36,947 bases of DNA, from assembly GCF_037688875.1 (NCBI RefSeq), contig NZ_JAWDIE010000025.1, positions 1 to 36,947 of the forward strand. The letters run 5' to 3'. Each line of letters begins with the position of its first letter. Within the stretch, counting starts at the first letter, position 1. This DNA is from Amphibiibacter pelophylacis (GTDB taxonomy: Bacteria; Pseudomonadota; Gammaproteobacteria; Burkholderiales; Burkholderiaceae_C). Below, one piece after another: positions 1 through 9,489 of the stretch. The position numbers and the translations under genes were made by a program. The notes under the pieces are model-generated. The model was given only the letters and a program-made list of their open reading frames with translations. It searched no databases and was not told where the DNA came from.

Positions 1-1
1 G

Positions 2-3000
2 GCCCACCCCATTCCGCCCATCGCGTTTGACGACGCCCTGCCCGTCAGCGCACACCGCCACGATCTGGCGGAAGCCATCCGCGCGCACCAGGTCGTCATC
101 GTCTGCGGCGAGACCGGCTCGGGCAAGACCACGCAGCTGCCCAAGATCGCGCTGACGCTGGGGCGCGGGCGCGGCGCGGGCGGCCAGGGGCTGATCGGCC
201 ACACCCAGCCGCGCCGCATTGCCGCGACCAGCGTGGCCAAGCGCATCGCCGAGGAGCTCAAAACCCCGCTGGGCGAGGTCGTGGGCTACAAGATCCGTTT
301 CGCTGACCGCCTGCAAAGCGGCGCCAGCGTCAAGCTGATGACCGACGGCGTGCTGCTGGCCGAAACGCAGTCCGACCCCGACCTGCGCGCCTACGACACG
401 CTGATCATCGACGAAGCGCACGAGCGCAGCCTGAACATCGACTTCCTGCTGGGCTATCTGCGCCAGCTGCTGCCGCGCCGGCCCGATCTGAAAATCATCA
501 TCACATCGGCGACCATCGACGCCGACCGCTTTGCGCAGCACTTTGCGTCGCGGCGCGGCCCGGCGCCGGTCTTCCAGGTGTCGGGGCGGCTGTTTCCGGT
601 CGAGCAGCGCTGGATGCCTTTCGAGGACAGCCGCGACTACAGCGTCAACCACGCCATTGCCGACGCGGTGGATGACCTGTGGCGCCAGGGGCCTGGCGAC
701 GTGCTGGTCTTCCTGCCCGGCGAGCGCGAGATTCGCGACGCCGCCGACCACCTGCGCGGCCATCATCCGCCGGGCGTGCAGATCCTGCCGCTGTTCTCGC
801 GCCAGTCGCAGGCCGAGCAGGAACGGGTGTTTGAAGCCCACGGCGCGCCGCGCATCGTGCTGGCGACCAATGTGGCCGAAACCTCGCTGACGGTCCCCGG
901 CATCCGCTACGTCGTCGATACGGGCCTGGCGCGCGTCAAGCGCTACAGCTACCGCAACAAGGTCGAGCAGCTGCACATCGAACCCGTCAGCCAGGCCGCA
1001 GCCAACCAGCGTGCCGGGCGCTGCGGGCGGGTGTCCAACGGCGTGTGCATCCGCCTGTATGACGAGGCCGATTTCGCGGCGCGTCCGGCCTTTTCCGACC
1101 CGGAGATTCTTCGTTCATCACTCGCCGGGGTGATCCTGCGCATGAAAAGCCTGCGCCTGGGCGATGTGCACGATTTTCCCTTTCTGGAACCGCCCCCGCG
1201 CAAGGCCATCGCCGACGGCCTCGACCTGCTGGCCGAGCTGGGCGCGCTGGACGATGACGGCCACCTGAGTGCCATCGGCCGCGATCTGGCCCGCCTGCCG
1301 CTGGACCCGCGCGTCGGGCGCATGCTGCTGGAAGCGCGTCAGCGCGAGGCGCTGGACGAGGTGCTGATCATTGCGTCGGCGCTTTCGGTGCAGGACGTGC
1401 GCGACCGCCCTCCCGAGCAGCAGCAGGCGGCGGACCAGAAACACAAGGTGTTTCTGGACGAGCGCTCGGAATTCCTGTCCACCGTCAGGCTGTGGCGCTG
1501 GCTGGACGCCAGCCGCAACCGCGAGGCGCCGGGAAGCGCCCCCGGTCAGCCGCCCGCCGCAGGCCACCGCCTGAGCCACCGCCAGTTCGACCAGCACCTG
1601 CGCGAGCATTTCATCAACCCGCGCCGCGTGCGCGAGTGGCGCGACACCCACCAGCAGCTGCGCACCGTGGTGCTGGAGCACCAGTGGCGCGTCAACACCC
1701 TGCCCGCCACCTACGAGCAGCTGCACCTGTCGCTGCTGGCCGGTCTGCTGGGCAATATCGGCTGCAAAAGCGACGAGGGCGAGGCTTACCTGGGCGCGCG
1801 CGGCATCCGCTTTTACCGCCACCCGGGCGCACAGCTGTCCAAAAAACCCGGCAAATGGCTGGTCGCCGCCGAGCTGGTCGATACCACGCGGCTCTACGGC
1901 CGGGGCCTCGCCGCCATCGAACCCGACTGGCTGGAGGGCTTGGCCGGGCACCTGATCAAGACCCAGATGCAGGAGCCGCACTGGGAGAAAAAAGCCGGTG
2001 AAGTCGTCGCCCTGCAGCGCGGCCTGCTCTACGGCCTGCAGGTTTACCACGGCCGCCGCGTGCGCTACGCCACCGTCGATCTGCCCAAGGCGCGCGAGAT
2101 GTTCATCCGCCACGCCCTGGTCGATGGCGACTGGGACAGCAAACTGCCTTTCGTGCTGCACAACCGCAAGCTGATCGCCAGCGTGGAAAAGCTGGAGCAC
2201 AAGGCGCGCCGCCAGGACGTGCTGGTCGATGACGAGCTGATCTTCGCCTTCTACGATCAGAATCTGCCCGATGACGTGTGCAGCGCACGCACGCTGGAGC
2301 GCTGGTACCGCCACGCCAGCCGCCAGAACCCCGAACTGCTCTGCCTGAACCGCGAGCAGCTGATGCGCCACGAAGCGGCCGGCATCACCACCGACAACTT
2401 CCCGCACGCCGTCCGTCTGGGCGGCATCGACTGCAGCGCCAGCTACCTGCACGAGCCCGGTCACGCCCGCGATGGCCTGACGGTGACGGTGCCGCTCTAT
2501 GTGCTCAACCAGGTCAGCGCTGCGCGCTGCGACTGGCTGGTGCCCGGCATGCTGCACGCCAAGGTGCTGGCGCTGCTGAAGAATCTGCCGGGGCGCCCGC
2601 GCCACCGCCTGCAGCCGCTGGCCGAGTTCGCCACCGTGTTCAGCGAGACCGCCGCCTTCGGCGAGGGCGATCTTCTGGACGCGCTGGCCGCCGCCATCCG
2701 CCAGCAGATCCAGCTGGTGGTGTCGCGCAACGATTTCCGCGCCGACCAGCTCCCCGCTCATCACCTGATGCTGGTGCGCGTCATCGACGACAGCGGACGC
2801 CAGATGGGGCTGTCGCGCAACGTCAGCGCGCTGCAGGCCGAGCTGGGCGGCCAGGCGCGCACCGCCTTCCAGGCGCTGGCCCAGCTGCGCCTGGCGGCGA
2901 CGCGGACGGCCCCGGAAACGGCAGCTAAACCGGCACCTGCGTCAGACGCAACCTCGGCTCCCGCGCCCGCAGGACGCAAGGCGACTGCGCCCGCCCCCGC

Positions 3001-3892
3001 CCCTTCGGCGTCCGCCCCGGCGGTCGACGCCAGCCAGGCCTATACCGCCTGGACCTTCGGCGAGCTGCCCGAGCTGATGGAGATCCGCCGCAAAGGCCAG
3101 ACCCTGGTCGGCTTCCCCGCGCTGATCGACAAAGGCACGCAGGTGGAAATCGACGTGCTCGACGAGCCCGAAGCCGCACGCGCCCTGCACGCGCAAGGGC
3201 TGCGCCGACTGATCGCGCTGCAGATTCGCGACAGCCTGAAGTATCTGGACCGCAACCTGCCCGACTGGCACGCCACCGCCATGGCTTTTGTGCCGCTGGG
3301 TGACGCCGACCTGCTGCGCCAGCAGGTGCTGGATGTGGCCATCAGCCGTGCCTTTCTGGCGGGCGACTGGCCCACCGACGCCGCCAGCTTCGAGCGCTGC
3401 CTGACCGAGGGCCGCCCGCGCCTGACGCTGATCGCGCAGGAGGTGGCGCGCCTGACCGGGCAGATCGTCCAGACCTGGTCTGGCCTGCAGCGCCGTCTGA
3501 AGGACAGTAAGGCCGCGCCCGCGCTGGTCAGCGACATTCAGCAGCAGCTCCAGCGCCTGGTCGGCCCCGGTTTCGTGCGCCAGACGCCCTACAGCACGCT
3601 GCAGCACTTTCCACGCTACCTGCAGGCCATCGCGCTGCGCCTGGACAAATGGCGCGCCGACCCGGATCGCGATCTGGCGCGCATGACCGAGCTGCGCACG
3701 CTGGAAACCCCCTTCTGGAAGCGCCTGCACGAGCAGCACAGCCAGAGCGGCGGCAAAACCGACGAGCGCCTGAACGATTTCCGCTGGCTGCTTGAAGAGC
3801 TTCGCGTCAGCCTTTTTGCGCAGGAGCTGCGCACGCCCCAGCCCGTCAGCGTCAAGCGCCTGCAGAAGGCCTGGGGCCAGCTTCAATATTAA
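2..3892 (+). CDS. hrpA: ATP-dependent RNA helicase HrpA (5' end outside window)
   Basis: DEAH-box RNA helicase of the HrpA family, which remodels RNA or ribosomes using ATP. The frame is open from base 2, so the first in-window ATG at 233 is internal. The Walker A motif GETGSGKTT lies upstream of it, near base 107. The DEAH box (IIDEAHERS) is at about 410, and the helicase C motif with QRAGRCGR near 1010. HA2 and OB-fold regions follow, then a long DUF3418-type C-terminus. About 1296 residues are visible against roughly 1300 in E. coli HrpA. Since Walker A sits only about 35 residues from the window edge, some tens of N-terminal residues are missing. An Ala/Pro-rich linker at about 2920-3030 separates the C-terminal part. 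Family assignment is secure; the cellular RNA target cannot be told from sequence. Confidence 0.95.
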   Translation, partial: AHPIPPIAFDDALPVSAHRHDLAEAIRAHQVVIVCGETGSGKTTQLPKIALTLGRGRGAGGQGLIGHTQPRRIAATSVAKRIAEELKTPLGEVVGYKIRFADRLQSGASVKLMTDGVLLAETQSDPDLRAYDTLIIDEAHERSLNIDFLLGYLRQLLPRRPDLKIIITSATIDADRFAQHFASRRGPAPVFQVSGRLFPVEQRWMPFEDSRDYSVNHAIADAVDDLWRQGPGDVLVFLPGEREIRDAADHLRGHHPPGVQILPLFSRQSQAEQERVFEAHGAPRIVLATNVAETSLTVPGIRYVVDTGLARVKRYSYRNKVEQLHIEPVSQAAANQRAGRCGRVSNGVCIRLYDEADFAARPAFSDPEILRSSLAGVILRMKSLRLGDVHDFPFLEPPPRKAIADGLDLLAELGALDDDGHLSAIGRDLARLPLDPRVGRMLLEARQREALDEVLIIASALSVQDVRDRPPEQQQAADQKHKVFLDERSEFLSTVRLWRWLDASRNREAPGSAPGQPPAAGHRLSHRQFDQHLREHFINPRRVREWRDTHQQLRTVVLEHQWRVNTLPATYEQLHLSLLAGLLGNIGCKSDEGEAYLGARGIRFYRHPGAQLSKKPGKWLVAAELVDTTRLYGRGLAAIEPDWLEGLAGHLIKTQMQEPHWEKKAGEVVALQRGLLYGLQVYHGRRVRYATVDLPKAREMFIRHALVDGDWDSKLPFVLHNRKLIASVEKLEHKARRQDVLVDDELIFAFYDQNLPDDVCSARTLERWYRHASRQNPELLCLNREQLMRHEAAGITTDNFPHAVRLGGIDCSASYLHEPGHARDGLTVTVPLYVLNQVSAARCDWLVPGMLHAKVLALLKNLPGRPRHRLQPLAEFATVFSETAAFGEGDLLDALAAAIRQQIQLVVSRNDFRADQLPAHHLMLVRVIDDSGRQMGLSRNVSALQAELGGQARTAFQALAQLRLAATRTAPETAAKPAPASDATSAPAPAGRKATAPAPAPSASAPAVDASQAYTAWTFGELPELMEIRRKGQTLVGFPALIDKGTQVEIDVLDEPEAARALHAQGLRRLIALQIRDSLKYLDRNLPDWHATAMAFVPLGDADLLRQQVLDVAISRAFLAGDWPTDAASFERCLTEGRPRLTLIAQEVARLTGQIVQTWSGLQRRLKDSKAAPALVSDIQQQLQRLVGPGFVRQTPYSTLQHFPRYLQAIALRLDKWRADPDRDLARMTELRTLETPFWKRLHEQHSQSGGKTDERLNDFRWLLEELRVSLFAQELRTPQPVSVKRLQKAWGQLQY

Positions 3893-3968
3893 CCCGCCGA
3901 CCACGCTGACCGAACGGACCGCGCAGTCAGTGCGGACCGATCCCTCCACCGAAAGACGAAAGCCCGCA

Positions 3969-4258
3969 ATGAACTTCGCCCAGCAACTCGCCGCCCTGCC
4001 CGCCTGCGATCACCTGTCCGCGCTCGTCCTGCGCGACGCCAGCGGCCAGGGCAGGCCGGATCGCTGCGCGTTTACGCGGCGCTGGCCGCACAGCACGGCA
4101 GCCGGATCACGCCCGCCGCCGCGCAGGCGGGCCTGGCGCTCTACGCCGAGCACACTGAAGACGCCCGACAGAATCCCGGCAAGCACCCCAACATCGACCG
4201 CCTGATCGCGCTGGTGGAGCGCCAGGAAACGCTGGGGGTGGAGGAAGTGCGGGAATAA
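3969..4258 (+). pseudogene. Broken DUF2322-like small protein gene
   Basis: An ATG at 3969 opens a frame reading MNFAQQLAALPACDHLSALV, which then decays into Arg/Pro-rich low-quality sequence. From about 4049 a different frame reads GQAGSLRVYAALAAQHGSR, continues with acidic and Leu-rich sequence, and stops at 4258. The two halves together resemble the small DUF2322 family of betaproteobacteria as I remember it. A piece of the middle seems to be missing at the junction (about 4040-4050) together with a change of frame. It is therefore probably a deletion pseudogene rather than a simple sequencing slip. Function of the family is not known to me. A true one-base error is less likely because the intervening conserved stretch also appears short. 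Confidence 0.55.
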
Positions 4259-4295
4259 AACCTTGGACCCGGAGGACAGCCGGGGCGGGGTCTCA

Positions 4296-4352
4296 TGTCG
4301 CTGCCAGCGACACATTCCCACAACGTGTCGACAAAACAGCAAAACATCGACA
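4296..4352. promoter_or_regulatory. Palindromes upstream of fic, possible operator
   Basis: A perfect 8-bp inverted repeat, TGTCGCTG-C-CAGCGACA, lies at 4296-4312. A second, shorter pair (TGTCGA at 4326-4331 and TCGACA at 4347-4352) follows. Both lie in the gap between the broken small gene and fic and share the TGTCG core, as expected for a repressor-binding region. No bound factor is known; a role in fic control is inference only. Confidence 0.3.
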
Positions 4353-4404
4353 TGATGGAGGGCGTGTGTCGCCCAAACCCCTTTTTAGCGCCAAGGACAG
4401 CCCG

Positions 4405-5580
4405 ATGATCTGCCAAGACTTCGGCTGGCGGGCAGATGTCGCCTACAACCAGCTCCCCCTGCTACCGCCAGTAGCCGATGTCGAGACCAAAACCGTGCTG
4501 CGCGCCTGCATCACGGCGCGTGCCGCGCTGGCGGAGCTCAAGCAGGCCGCAAAGCTGATTCCCAACCAGACCATGCTGATCAACACGATCCCGCTGCTGG
4601 AGGCCAAGGACAGCTCTGAGATCGAAAACATTGTCACCACCACCGACCAGCTATTCCGGCATGTGCACGGCGATGGATCGGCCGATCACGCCACCAAGGA
4701 GGCGCTGCGCTACCGCTCGGCCCTGCACCAAGGCTTCCTGTCGCTCAAAACCCGCCCTTTGTGCACCGCTACGGCAGTTGAAATATGCCGCACCCTGAAA
4801 GCCACCGATCTGGACATCCGGCGCACGCCCGGCACCCAGCTCGCCAACGACCGCACGGGCGAGGTGATCTACACGCCCCCCGAAGGCGAATCCCGGCTTC
4901 GCGACCTGCTGGCCAACTGGGAGAACTACCTCCACAACCAGCAGGACCTCGATCCGCTGATCCGTATGGCGGTCGGCCACTACCAGTTCGAGGCGATCCA
5001 CCCGTTCATCGACGGCAATGGCCGCACCGGGCGGGTGCTCAACAGCCTGTTCCTGATCGAAACAGGCCTGCTGAACCTGCCCATTCTTTACCTCAGCCGC
5101 CACATCATCGCCCACAAGGCCGACTACTACCGGCTGCTGATCGGCGTGACGCGCGATCAGGACTGGACCGCCTGGGTGCTGTTCATGCTGGAGGCCGTGG
5201 CAGCCACCGCGCAATGGACAACCGAAAAAATCGGCGCCATCCGCCGTCTCGCTGAACACACCACCGAATACGTCCGCAACCAGCGGCCCAAAATCTACAG
5301 CCGGGAGCTGGTGGATGTGATTTTTGAGCAGCCCTACTGCCGCATCGCCAATCTGGCCGAAAAGGGCGTCGCACAGCGCCAGGCCGCATCGCGCTATCTC
5401 AAAGAGCTCGCCGCGCTGGGTGTGCTGAGCGAAGCGTCTGCGGGCAAGGAGAAGCTGTTCATCCACCCGAAACTGATGCAGCTTCTGACCCGGGACAGCA
5501 ACGACTTCGTGCCCTACGACGCCAAGCCGTCCCTCACCCCCGCCCCACCAGCGGCATCCCGGCCGCCATCACGGTCATGA
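4405..5580 (+). CDS. Fic family protein (class II type)
   Basis: Fic-domain protein, predicted to transfer AMP (or a related nucleotide) to target proteins. The catalytic motif HPFIDGNGRTGR starts at about residue 199 and matches HPFx(D/E)GNGRxxR with the catalytic His present. An N-terminal SSEIEN sequence at residues 70-75 fits the inhibitory (S/T)xxxE(G/N) helix, which places it among self-inhibited class II Fic proteins. The C-terminal third looks like a winged helix (QRQAASRYLKELAALGVL), so it may bind DNA. I chose ATG 4405 because AAGGA lies 7 nt upstream. A GTG at 4366 is in frame, but its GGAGGG is only 3 nt away. Its 3' end overlaps the convergent SDR gene by 47 bp, giving a Pro/Ser-rich tail. 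Confidence 0.9.
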   Translation: MICQDFGWRADVAYNQLPLLPPVADVETKTVLRACITARAALAELKQAAKLIPNQTMLINTIPLLEAKDSSEIENIVTTTDQLFRHVHGDGSADHATKEALRYRSALHQGFLSLKTRPLCTATAVEICRTLKATDLDIRRTPGTQLANDRTGEVIYTPPEGESRLRDLLANWENYLHNQQDLDPLIRMAVGHYQFEAIHPFIDGNGRTGRVLNSLFLIETGLLNLPILYLSRHIIAHKADYYRLLIGVTRDQDWTAWVLFMLEAVAATAQWTTEKIGAIRRLAEHTTEYVRNQRPKIYSRELVDVIFEQPYCRIANLAEKGVAQRQAASRYLKELAALGVLSEASAGKEKLFIHPKLMQLLTRDSNDFVPYDAKPSLTPAPPAASRPPSRS

Positions 5581-6304
5581 AGGGCACGGCGACGCCGGGC
5601 GGCAGGTGGGCCTGGTAGAGCACGGCGTCGACCACGGGCTGCAGGCCCATGGTGGCTTCGGGGCGGCGCTGGCCGTCGGGCTGGAGCATGCCGCGCGGCA
5701 TGTCGGCGGTGAGTTCGGTCAGGGCGTTGCCGATGTCGATCTGGCCGCAGGTGATGCCGTGTGCGCGGCCTTCCAGCGCCAGTGATTTGCTCAGGCCGTT
5801 GATGGCGTGTTTGCTGGTGCTGTAGGCCACCGCGTGCGGGCGCGGCACCTGCGCCGAGACCGAACCGTTGTTGATGATGCGTCCGCCCGGCGGGCTCTGG
5901 CGCAGCATCTGCGCGTAAGCGGCCTGCGCGCAGAAGAAGGCACCGTCCAGGTTGACCGCCATCACCTCGCGCCAGGTCTGCGCTGTCACGTCCTGCAGCG
6001 GACCGCCGCCCGCGAACGTGCCCGCGTTGTTGAAGAGCAGATCCACCCGACCCCACTGCGCCACGATGGCGGTGAAGGCGTGCGCGACGGCATCGGCGTC
6101 GCTGACGTCCGTGGGCAGGCAGAGCGTGCGATCCGCGTGCGGGGCGCGGCGGGCCGTGTCCTGCAGCGGCGCAAGCCTGCGCCCCAGCAACGCCACGCAC
6201 CAGCCCGCGCCCAGCAGGCCCAGCGCGACGGCGCGGCCGATGCCGGTTCCGGCGCCCGTCACCACGGCGATGCGGGGAGAAGAATCAGCGGAAGTCGTGT
6301 CCAT
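5534..6304 (-). CDS. SDR family oxidoreductase
   Basis: Short-chain dehydrogenase/reductase of 256 residues, the classical SDR length. It has the cofactor motif TGAGTGIG near the N-terminus, NNAG in the middle, and a catalytic Ser followed by YSTSK. All point to an NAD(P)-dependent oxidoreductase; the substrate is unknown. A good ribosome site (AGGAGA) precedes the start at 6304. It is the last gene of a leftward set corC-lnt-crcB-SDR with gaps of 10-30 bp, so it is probably co-transcribed with them. No obvious functional link to them is visible. Confidence 0.9.
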   Translation of the reverse strand: MDTTSADSSPRIAVVTGAGTGIGRAVALGLLGAGWCVALLGRRLAPLQDTARRAPHADRTLCLPTDVSDADAVAHAFTAIVAQWGRVDLLFNNAGTFAGGGPLQDVTAQTWREVMAVNLDGAFFCAQAAYAQMLRQSPPGGRIINNGSVSAQVPRPHAVAYSTSKHAINGLSKSLALEGRAHGITCGQIDIGNALTELTADMPRGMLQPDGQRRPEATMGLQPVVDAVLYQAHLPPGVAVPFMTVMAAGMPLVGRG

Positions 6305-6332
6305 GAAAGTCTCCTGCGCGGTATCCAGCCGG

Positions 6333-6716
6333 TCAGGCCTGGCGCCACAGCGCCACCGTGGCCAGGCCCAGCGCGGTCATGGCCAGCGAGCCACAGACGT
6401 GCGCCGCGATCGCTCCCATGGCCCAGGCCAGGCGGCCCTGCTGGATCAGCGTCGTGACTTCGGCCGAGAAGGTGGAAAACGTGGTCAGCCCGCCCAGAAA
6501 GCCGGTCATCACCAGCAGTTTCCACTCCGGCGGCAGACCGGGCCAGTGGCTGGCCACCGCCAGCGCCACGCCCATCAGATAGCCGCCCAGCAGGTTGGCC
6601 ACCCAGGTGCCGGGCGGAACCGGCGCGAAAAGCGCGTTCAGCCACACGCCCAGGCCCCAGCGCAGGCAGGCGCCCAGCGAGGCACCGACGGAAATCATCA
6701 GCAAGGATCGGATCAT
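6333..6716 (-). CDS. crcB: Fluoride channel CrcB/FluC
   Basis: Small four-helix membrane protein of 127 residues, the usual length of CrcB/Fluc, which exports fluoride as an antiparallel dimer. The signature GASLGACLRWGLG opens the protein. WVANLLGGYLMG and TGFLGGLTTFSTFS (the TFST break that binds the fluoride path) follow. I chose the ATG at 6716 because AAGGA lies 7 nt upstream; an ATG two codons earlier (6722) would be too close to it. Its ribosome site falls right beside the lnt stop, which supports translation as part of the corC-lnt-crcB-SDR operon. No fluoride riboswitch was recognised. Confidence 0.92.
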   Translation of the reverse strand: MIRSLLMISVGASLGACLRWGLGVWLNALFAPVPPGTWVANLLGGYLMGVALAVASHWPGLPPEWKLLVMTGFLGGLTTFSTFSAEVTTLIQQGRLAWAMGAIAAHVCGSLAMTALGLATVALWRQA

Positions 6717-6727
6717 GTCCATGTCCT

Positions 6728-8389
6728 TCAGAGCGTCCTGCGGCGCAGGCCGGCAGCCAGCACCAGCGCCAAAGCCAGCAGCACCAGCGGCGCGTGGCCC
6801 CACGCGGCCAACCAGCGCGCGTAGGGGGTGAGGCCCGTGCGGCCGGTGACGGTCACATCAAGCTGGCCGGGCTGATCGGGCGGCAGCGCGGCAGTGACGT
6901 GGCCGCGCTCGTCCACCGCCGCCGTGGCGCCGGTGTTGGTGGCGCGCACCAGCGGCCGCTGGAATTCCAGCGCGCGCATGCGCGAAAACTGCAGGTGCTG
7001 GGCCTGGATCAGGCGCGGGCCAAACCAGGCCAGGTTGCTCTGGTTGACCAGCACGGTAGCGTCGTCCGGCGTGCCGCGCACGCTGTCAGACACATCCTGC
7101 GCAAAAAGATCCTCGTAGCAGATCAGCGGGCGCACGCGCTGCCCGGCCACGCGCAGCACGGGGGCGCTTTTGGCGGGCGTCTGGTCGCTCATGGGGATGC
7201 CCAGCAGGCTGACGAACCAGTGAAAACCCGGCGGCACGAACTCGCCAAACGGCAGCAGGTGGCGCTTGCCATAAAGGTAAGGCCCCCCGGAAGAATCGCC
7301 CGGCGCATCCACGCCCAGCGGCGCAGAACCCTGGAACGGCGAAACAGCCAACGAAGCCGACCCCGCCGAATCAGGCCACTGCGCCGTCACTGCGACAGCG
7401 GTGTTGGTGTAGCCCCGCGCCTCGTCGCCCGTGAACACGCCCAGCAGCAGCGCGTGCCGGGGCTCGCCGCCCACACCATCCCGCTCGCGCAGCGGCTGGG
7501 CCAGCGCCTGCCACCAGGAAGCATCGAGCTGGCTGGCGATCAGCGGCACCGAGGTTTCGGGCGTCAGCAGCAGCTGCGGGCTCTGTCCCTGGGGCGCACC
7601 CAGCGCTTCGCGCACGATGCGCTGGTGCCAGGTCAAGGCCTGGCTGATTTCGGCGGGCTGGAACTTCACCAGCGGATCAATGGCCGTCTGAAAAAGGCGC
7701 ACGCGAAGCGCGCCAGTCGGCGTTGTCCAGGCCTGCGGCAGCGTCAGCGACAGCAGCACAGGCAAAGCCGCCGTGCCCGCCCATGCCAGACGCTGAAGGG
7801 CTGCCCGCGCCAGCACCAGCTCGACCAGAGCCACCCCCGAAAGCGTGGCCGCAAAGCCCGTGCCGTAAGTGCCCAGCCACAGCGGCAGACCGGCGAACAG
7901 GCCCGTGGTGTGCGCGTAGCCCTGCGCGATCCACGGAAAACCCGTCAGCCAGGTGCCGCGCGCCACGTCGGCCAGCAGCATCATGGCTGACCAGGACAGG
8001 GCGTTCAGCACCGCCACGCCCGGCCCCCCCTCACGGCGCAGCCAGCGCGCCCAGAAGCCCAGCGCCAGCGCGACATACAGCGCCAGCCCCGCGCACAGCA
8101 GCAGCACCCCGCCCGCCGCCAGCGCAGGCGGCAGGTGGCCATAGGTGTTCAGGCTGATATAAAGCCACCACAGCCCGACGCTGAGCCAGCCCAGTCCAAA
8201 CAGCCAACCCTGCAGCAGCACCTGGCCGGGACGGGCGTGGCGGTTCAGGGCGTACAGCCCGGCCATCAGCAGCGGCTGCAGCCCCCACAGTTCCAGCGGC
8301 GCGAAGGCGGCCACCAGCAGCGCACCGCCCAGCAGCGCCAGCGCAGCGGACAGGGCCGGGCGCAGCGTCAGGCCGAATCGCTCAACCAT
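6728..8389 (-). CDS. lnt: Apolipoprotein N-acyltransferase Lnt
   Basis: Inner-membrane enzyme that adds the third acyl chain to the N-terminal Cys of lipoproteins. The 553-residue protein has several N-terminal membrane segments, then a nitrilase-type periplasmic domain, then a final membrane helix. The expected catalytic residues are visible: Glu in LLLTPETSVP, Lys in YGKRHLLPFGE and Cys in LICYEDLF. No Shine-Dalgarno sequence is seen before the start (only a CCTTTTT run), and the corC stop is 10 bp away. Translation is therefore probably coupled to corC. The corC-lnt neighbourhood is the usual one in proteobacteria. Confidence 0.96.
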   Translation of the reverse strand: MVERFGLTLRPALSAALALLGGALLVAAFAPLELWGLQPLLMAGLYALNRHARPGQVLLQGWLFGLGWLSVGLWWLYISLNTYGHLPPALAAGGVLLLCAGLALYVALALGFWARWLRREGGPGVAVLNALSWSAMMLLADVARGTWLTGFPWIAQGYAHTTGLFAGLPLWLGTYGTGFAATLSGVALVELVLARAALQRLAWAGTAALPVLLSLTLPQAWTTPTGALRVRLFQTAIDPLVKFQPAEISQALTWHQRIVREALGAPQGQSPQLLLTPETSVPLIASQLDASWWQALAQPLRERDGVGGEPRHALLLGVFTGDEARGYTNTAVAVTAQWPDSAGSASLAVSPFQGSAPLGVDAPGDSSGGPYLYGKRHLLPFGEFVPPGFHWFVSLLGIPMSDQTPAKSAPVLRVAGQRVRPLICYEDLFAQDVSDSVRGTPDDATVLVNQSNLAWFGPRLIQAQHLQFSRMRALEFQRPLVRATNTGATAAVDERGHVTAALPPDQPGQLDVTVTGRTGLTPYARWLAAWGHAPLVLLALALVLAAGLRRRTL

Positions 8390-8398
8390 AAAAAGGAA

Positions 8399-9367
8399 TC
8401 AGACCGCGCTGGCCGGGCGGTCGGGGGCCACGGGCACGGCCGTGCGCACGCGAAACCAGCGCACCGTGCCGCCGCGCGCCAGCATCACCTGAAAGGTGAG
8501 ATAAGGCGCGGGAGAGCCGCTGGACGCCGTATCCAGCAGACGCCCTTCGCGGTCCACCGCCAGAATCTGTCCCTTGACGGGCAACTGGCCGTGCGCGTGC
8601 GTCAGGCAGCCCGCGATGGTGTCGAAATCGCTGTCGTCGATGGCGCTGCCAAAGGCCTTGTTGACCGCTTCGATGTCGGTGTCGCCCGAGACGCGCCAGC
8701 TGCCGTCGGCCATGGAGACGATGCTCTCGCGGTCTTCTTCGTCTTCCTCGTCGTACTCGTCCTCGATTTCACCGACGATTTCTTCCAGCACGTCTTCAAT
8801 CGTGACCAGCCCGGCGGTGCTGCCGAACTCGTCCACCACGATGGCGATGTGGTTGCGCTCGGCACGGAACTCGCGCAGCAGCTCGGCCAGGTTTTTCGAT
8901 TCGGGCACGAACATGGCCGGACGCAGCAGCGTGCGCAGATTCAGTTCAGGCGCGCGCTGCAGCATCAGCAGATCCTTGGCCAGCAGCACGCCGATGATGC
9001 GGTCGGTATCGTCCTCGTAGACGGGGAAGCGCGAGTGCCGCGTCTCCAGCACCAGCGACAGGATGGCGTCGTAGGACATGGCGATATCGACCAGATCCAT
9101 GCGCTTGCGCGTCACCATGACGTCGGCCGCGCTGCGCTCGGCCAGACGCAGCACGCCCGACAGCATGGCGTGCGATTCGCGGTCGATGATGGCCTGGTCG
9201 GCCGCGGCGCCCAGTGCGGCCAGCAGCGCGGCGCGGTCGGCGATGGCGTCGGGCTCGCCGCTCCAGCGGCCCATCAGGCGTTCGAAAAAGCCCTTTTTGC
9301 CGCTCTGGGCGGCGTCCGGGGCACCAGCAGCGGGGGCGGAAGACCCGCCCGCAGGATGTTCTGACAC
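8399..9367 (-). CDS. corC: CorC/YbeX-type CBS-domain protein
   Basis: CBS-pair protein of the CorC (YbeX) family, linked to Mg/Co efflux and ribosome maturation. A CBS pair follows the RSAADVMVTRKRMDLVD segment, a strongly acidic stretch (EIEDEYDEEDEED) comes next, and the CorC/HlyC C-terminal domain closes the protein. I chose the GTG at 9367 (VSEHPAGG) with a GAAGG 8 nt upstream, giving 322 residues. The longer frame reaching 9508 would run through the promoter and start of the divergent gene. First gene of the leftward corC-lnt-crcB-SDR unit. Confidence 0.9.
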   Translation of the reverse strand: MSEHPAGGSSAPAAGAPDAAQSGKKGFFERLMGRWSGEPDAIADRAALLAALGAAADQAIIDRESHAMLSGVLRLAERSAADVMVTRKRMDLVDIAMSYDAILSLVLETRHSRFPVYEDDTDRIIGVLLAKDLLMLQRAPELNLRTLLRPAMFVPESKNLAELLREFRAERNHIAIVVDEFGSTAGLVTIEDVLEEIVGEIEDEYDEEDEEDRESIVSMADGSWRVSGDTDIEAVNKAFGSAIDDSDFDTIAGCLTHAHGQLPVKGQILAVDREGRLLDTASSGSPAPYLTFQVMLARGGTVRWFRVRTAVPVAPDRPASAV

Positions 9368-9489
9368 GAGGTCTGCCTTCTTGCAACACAGTGACCGGGC
9401 AAGGATACCCGAATTCGGGCCTGGCCTTAGAATGCCGCACCGTCTGCCCTGCCCGTCCGGCGCGGGCGACGTTCCTGCAAGGAGATGCC

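Noticed and set aside
1118..2764. Long minus-strand open frame opposite hrpA
   Set aside because: Low-complexity Ala/Gly/Gln/Leu-rich shadow of a GC-rich gene; hrpA has clear helicase motifs on the plus strand.
233..3892. ATG 233 as the start of hrpA
   Set aside because: The Walker A motif lies upstream in the same open frame, so the real start is outside the window.
9368..9489. Zur box between corC and the COG0523 gene
   Set aside because: No AT-rich palindrome resembling a Zur site was found by eye.
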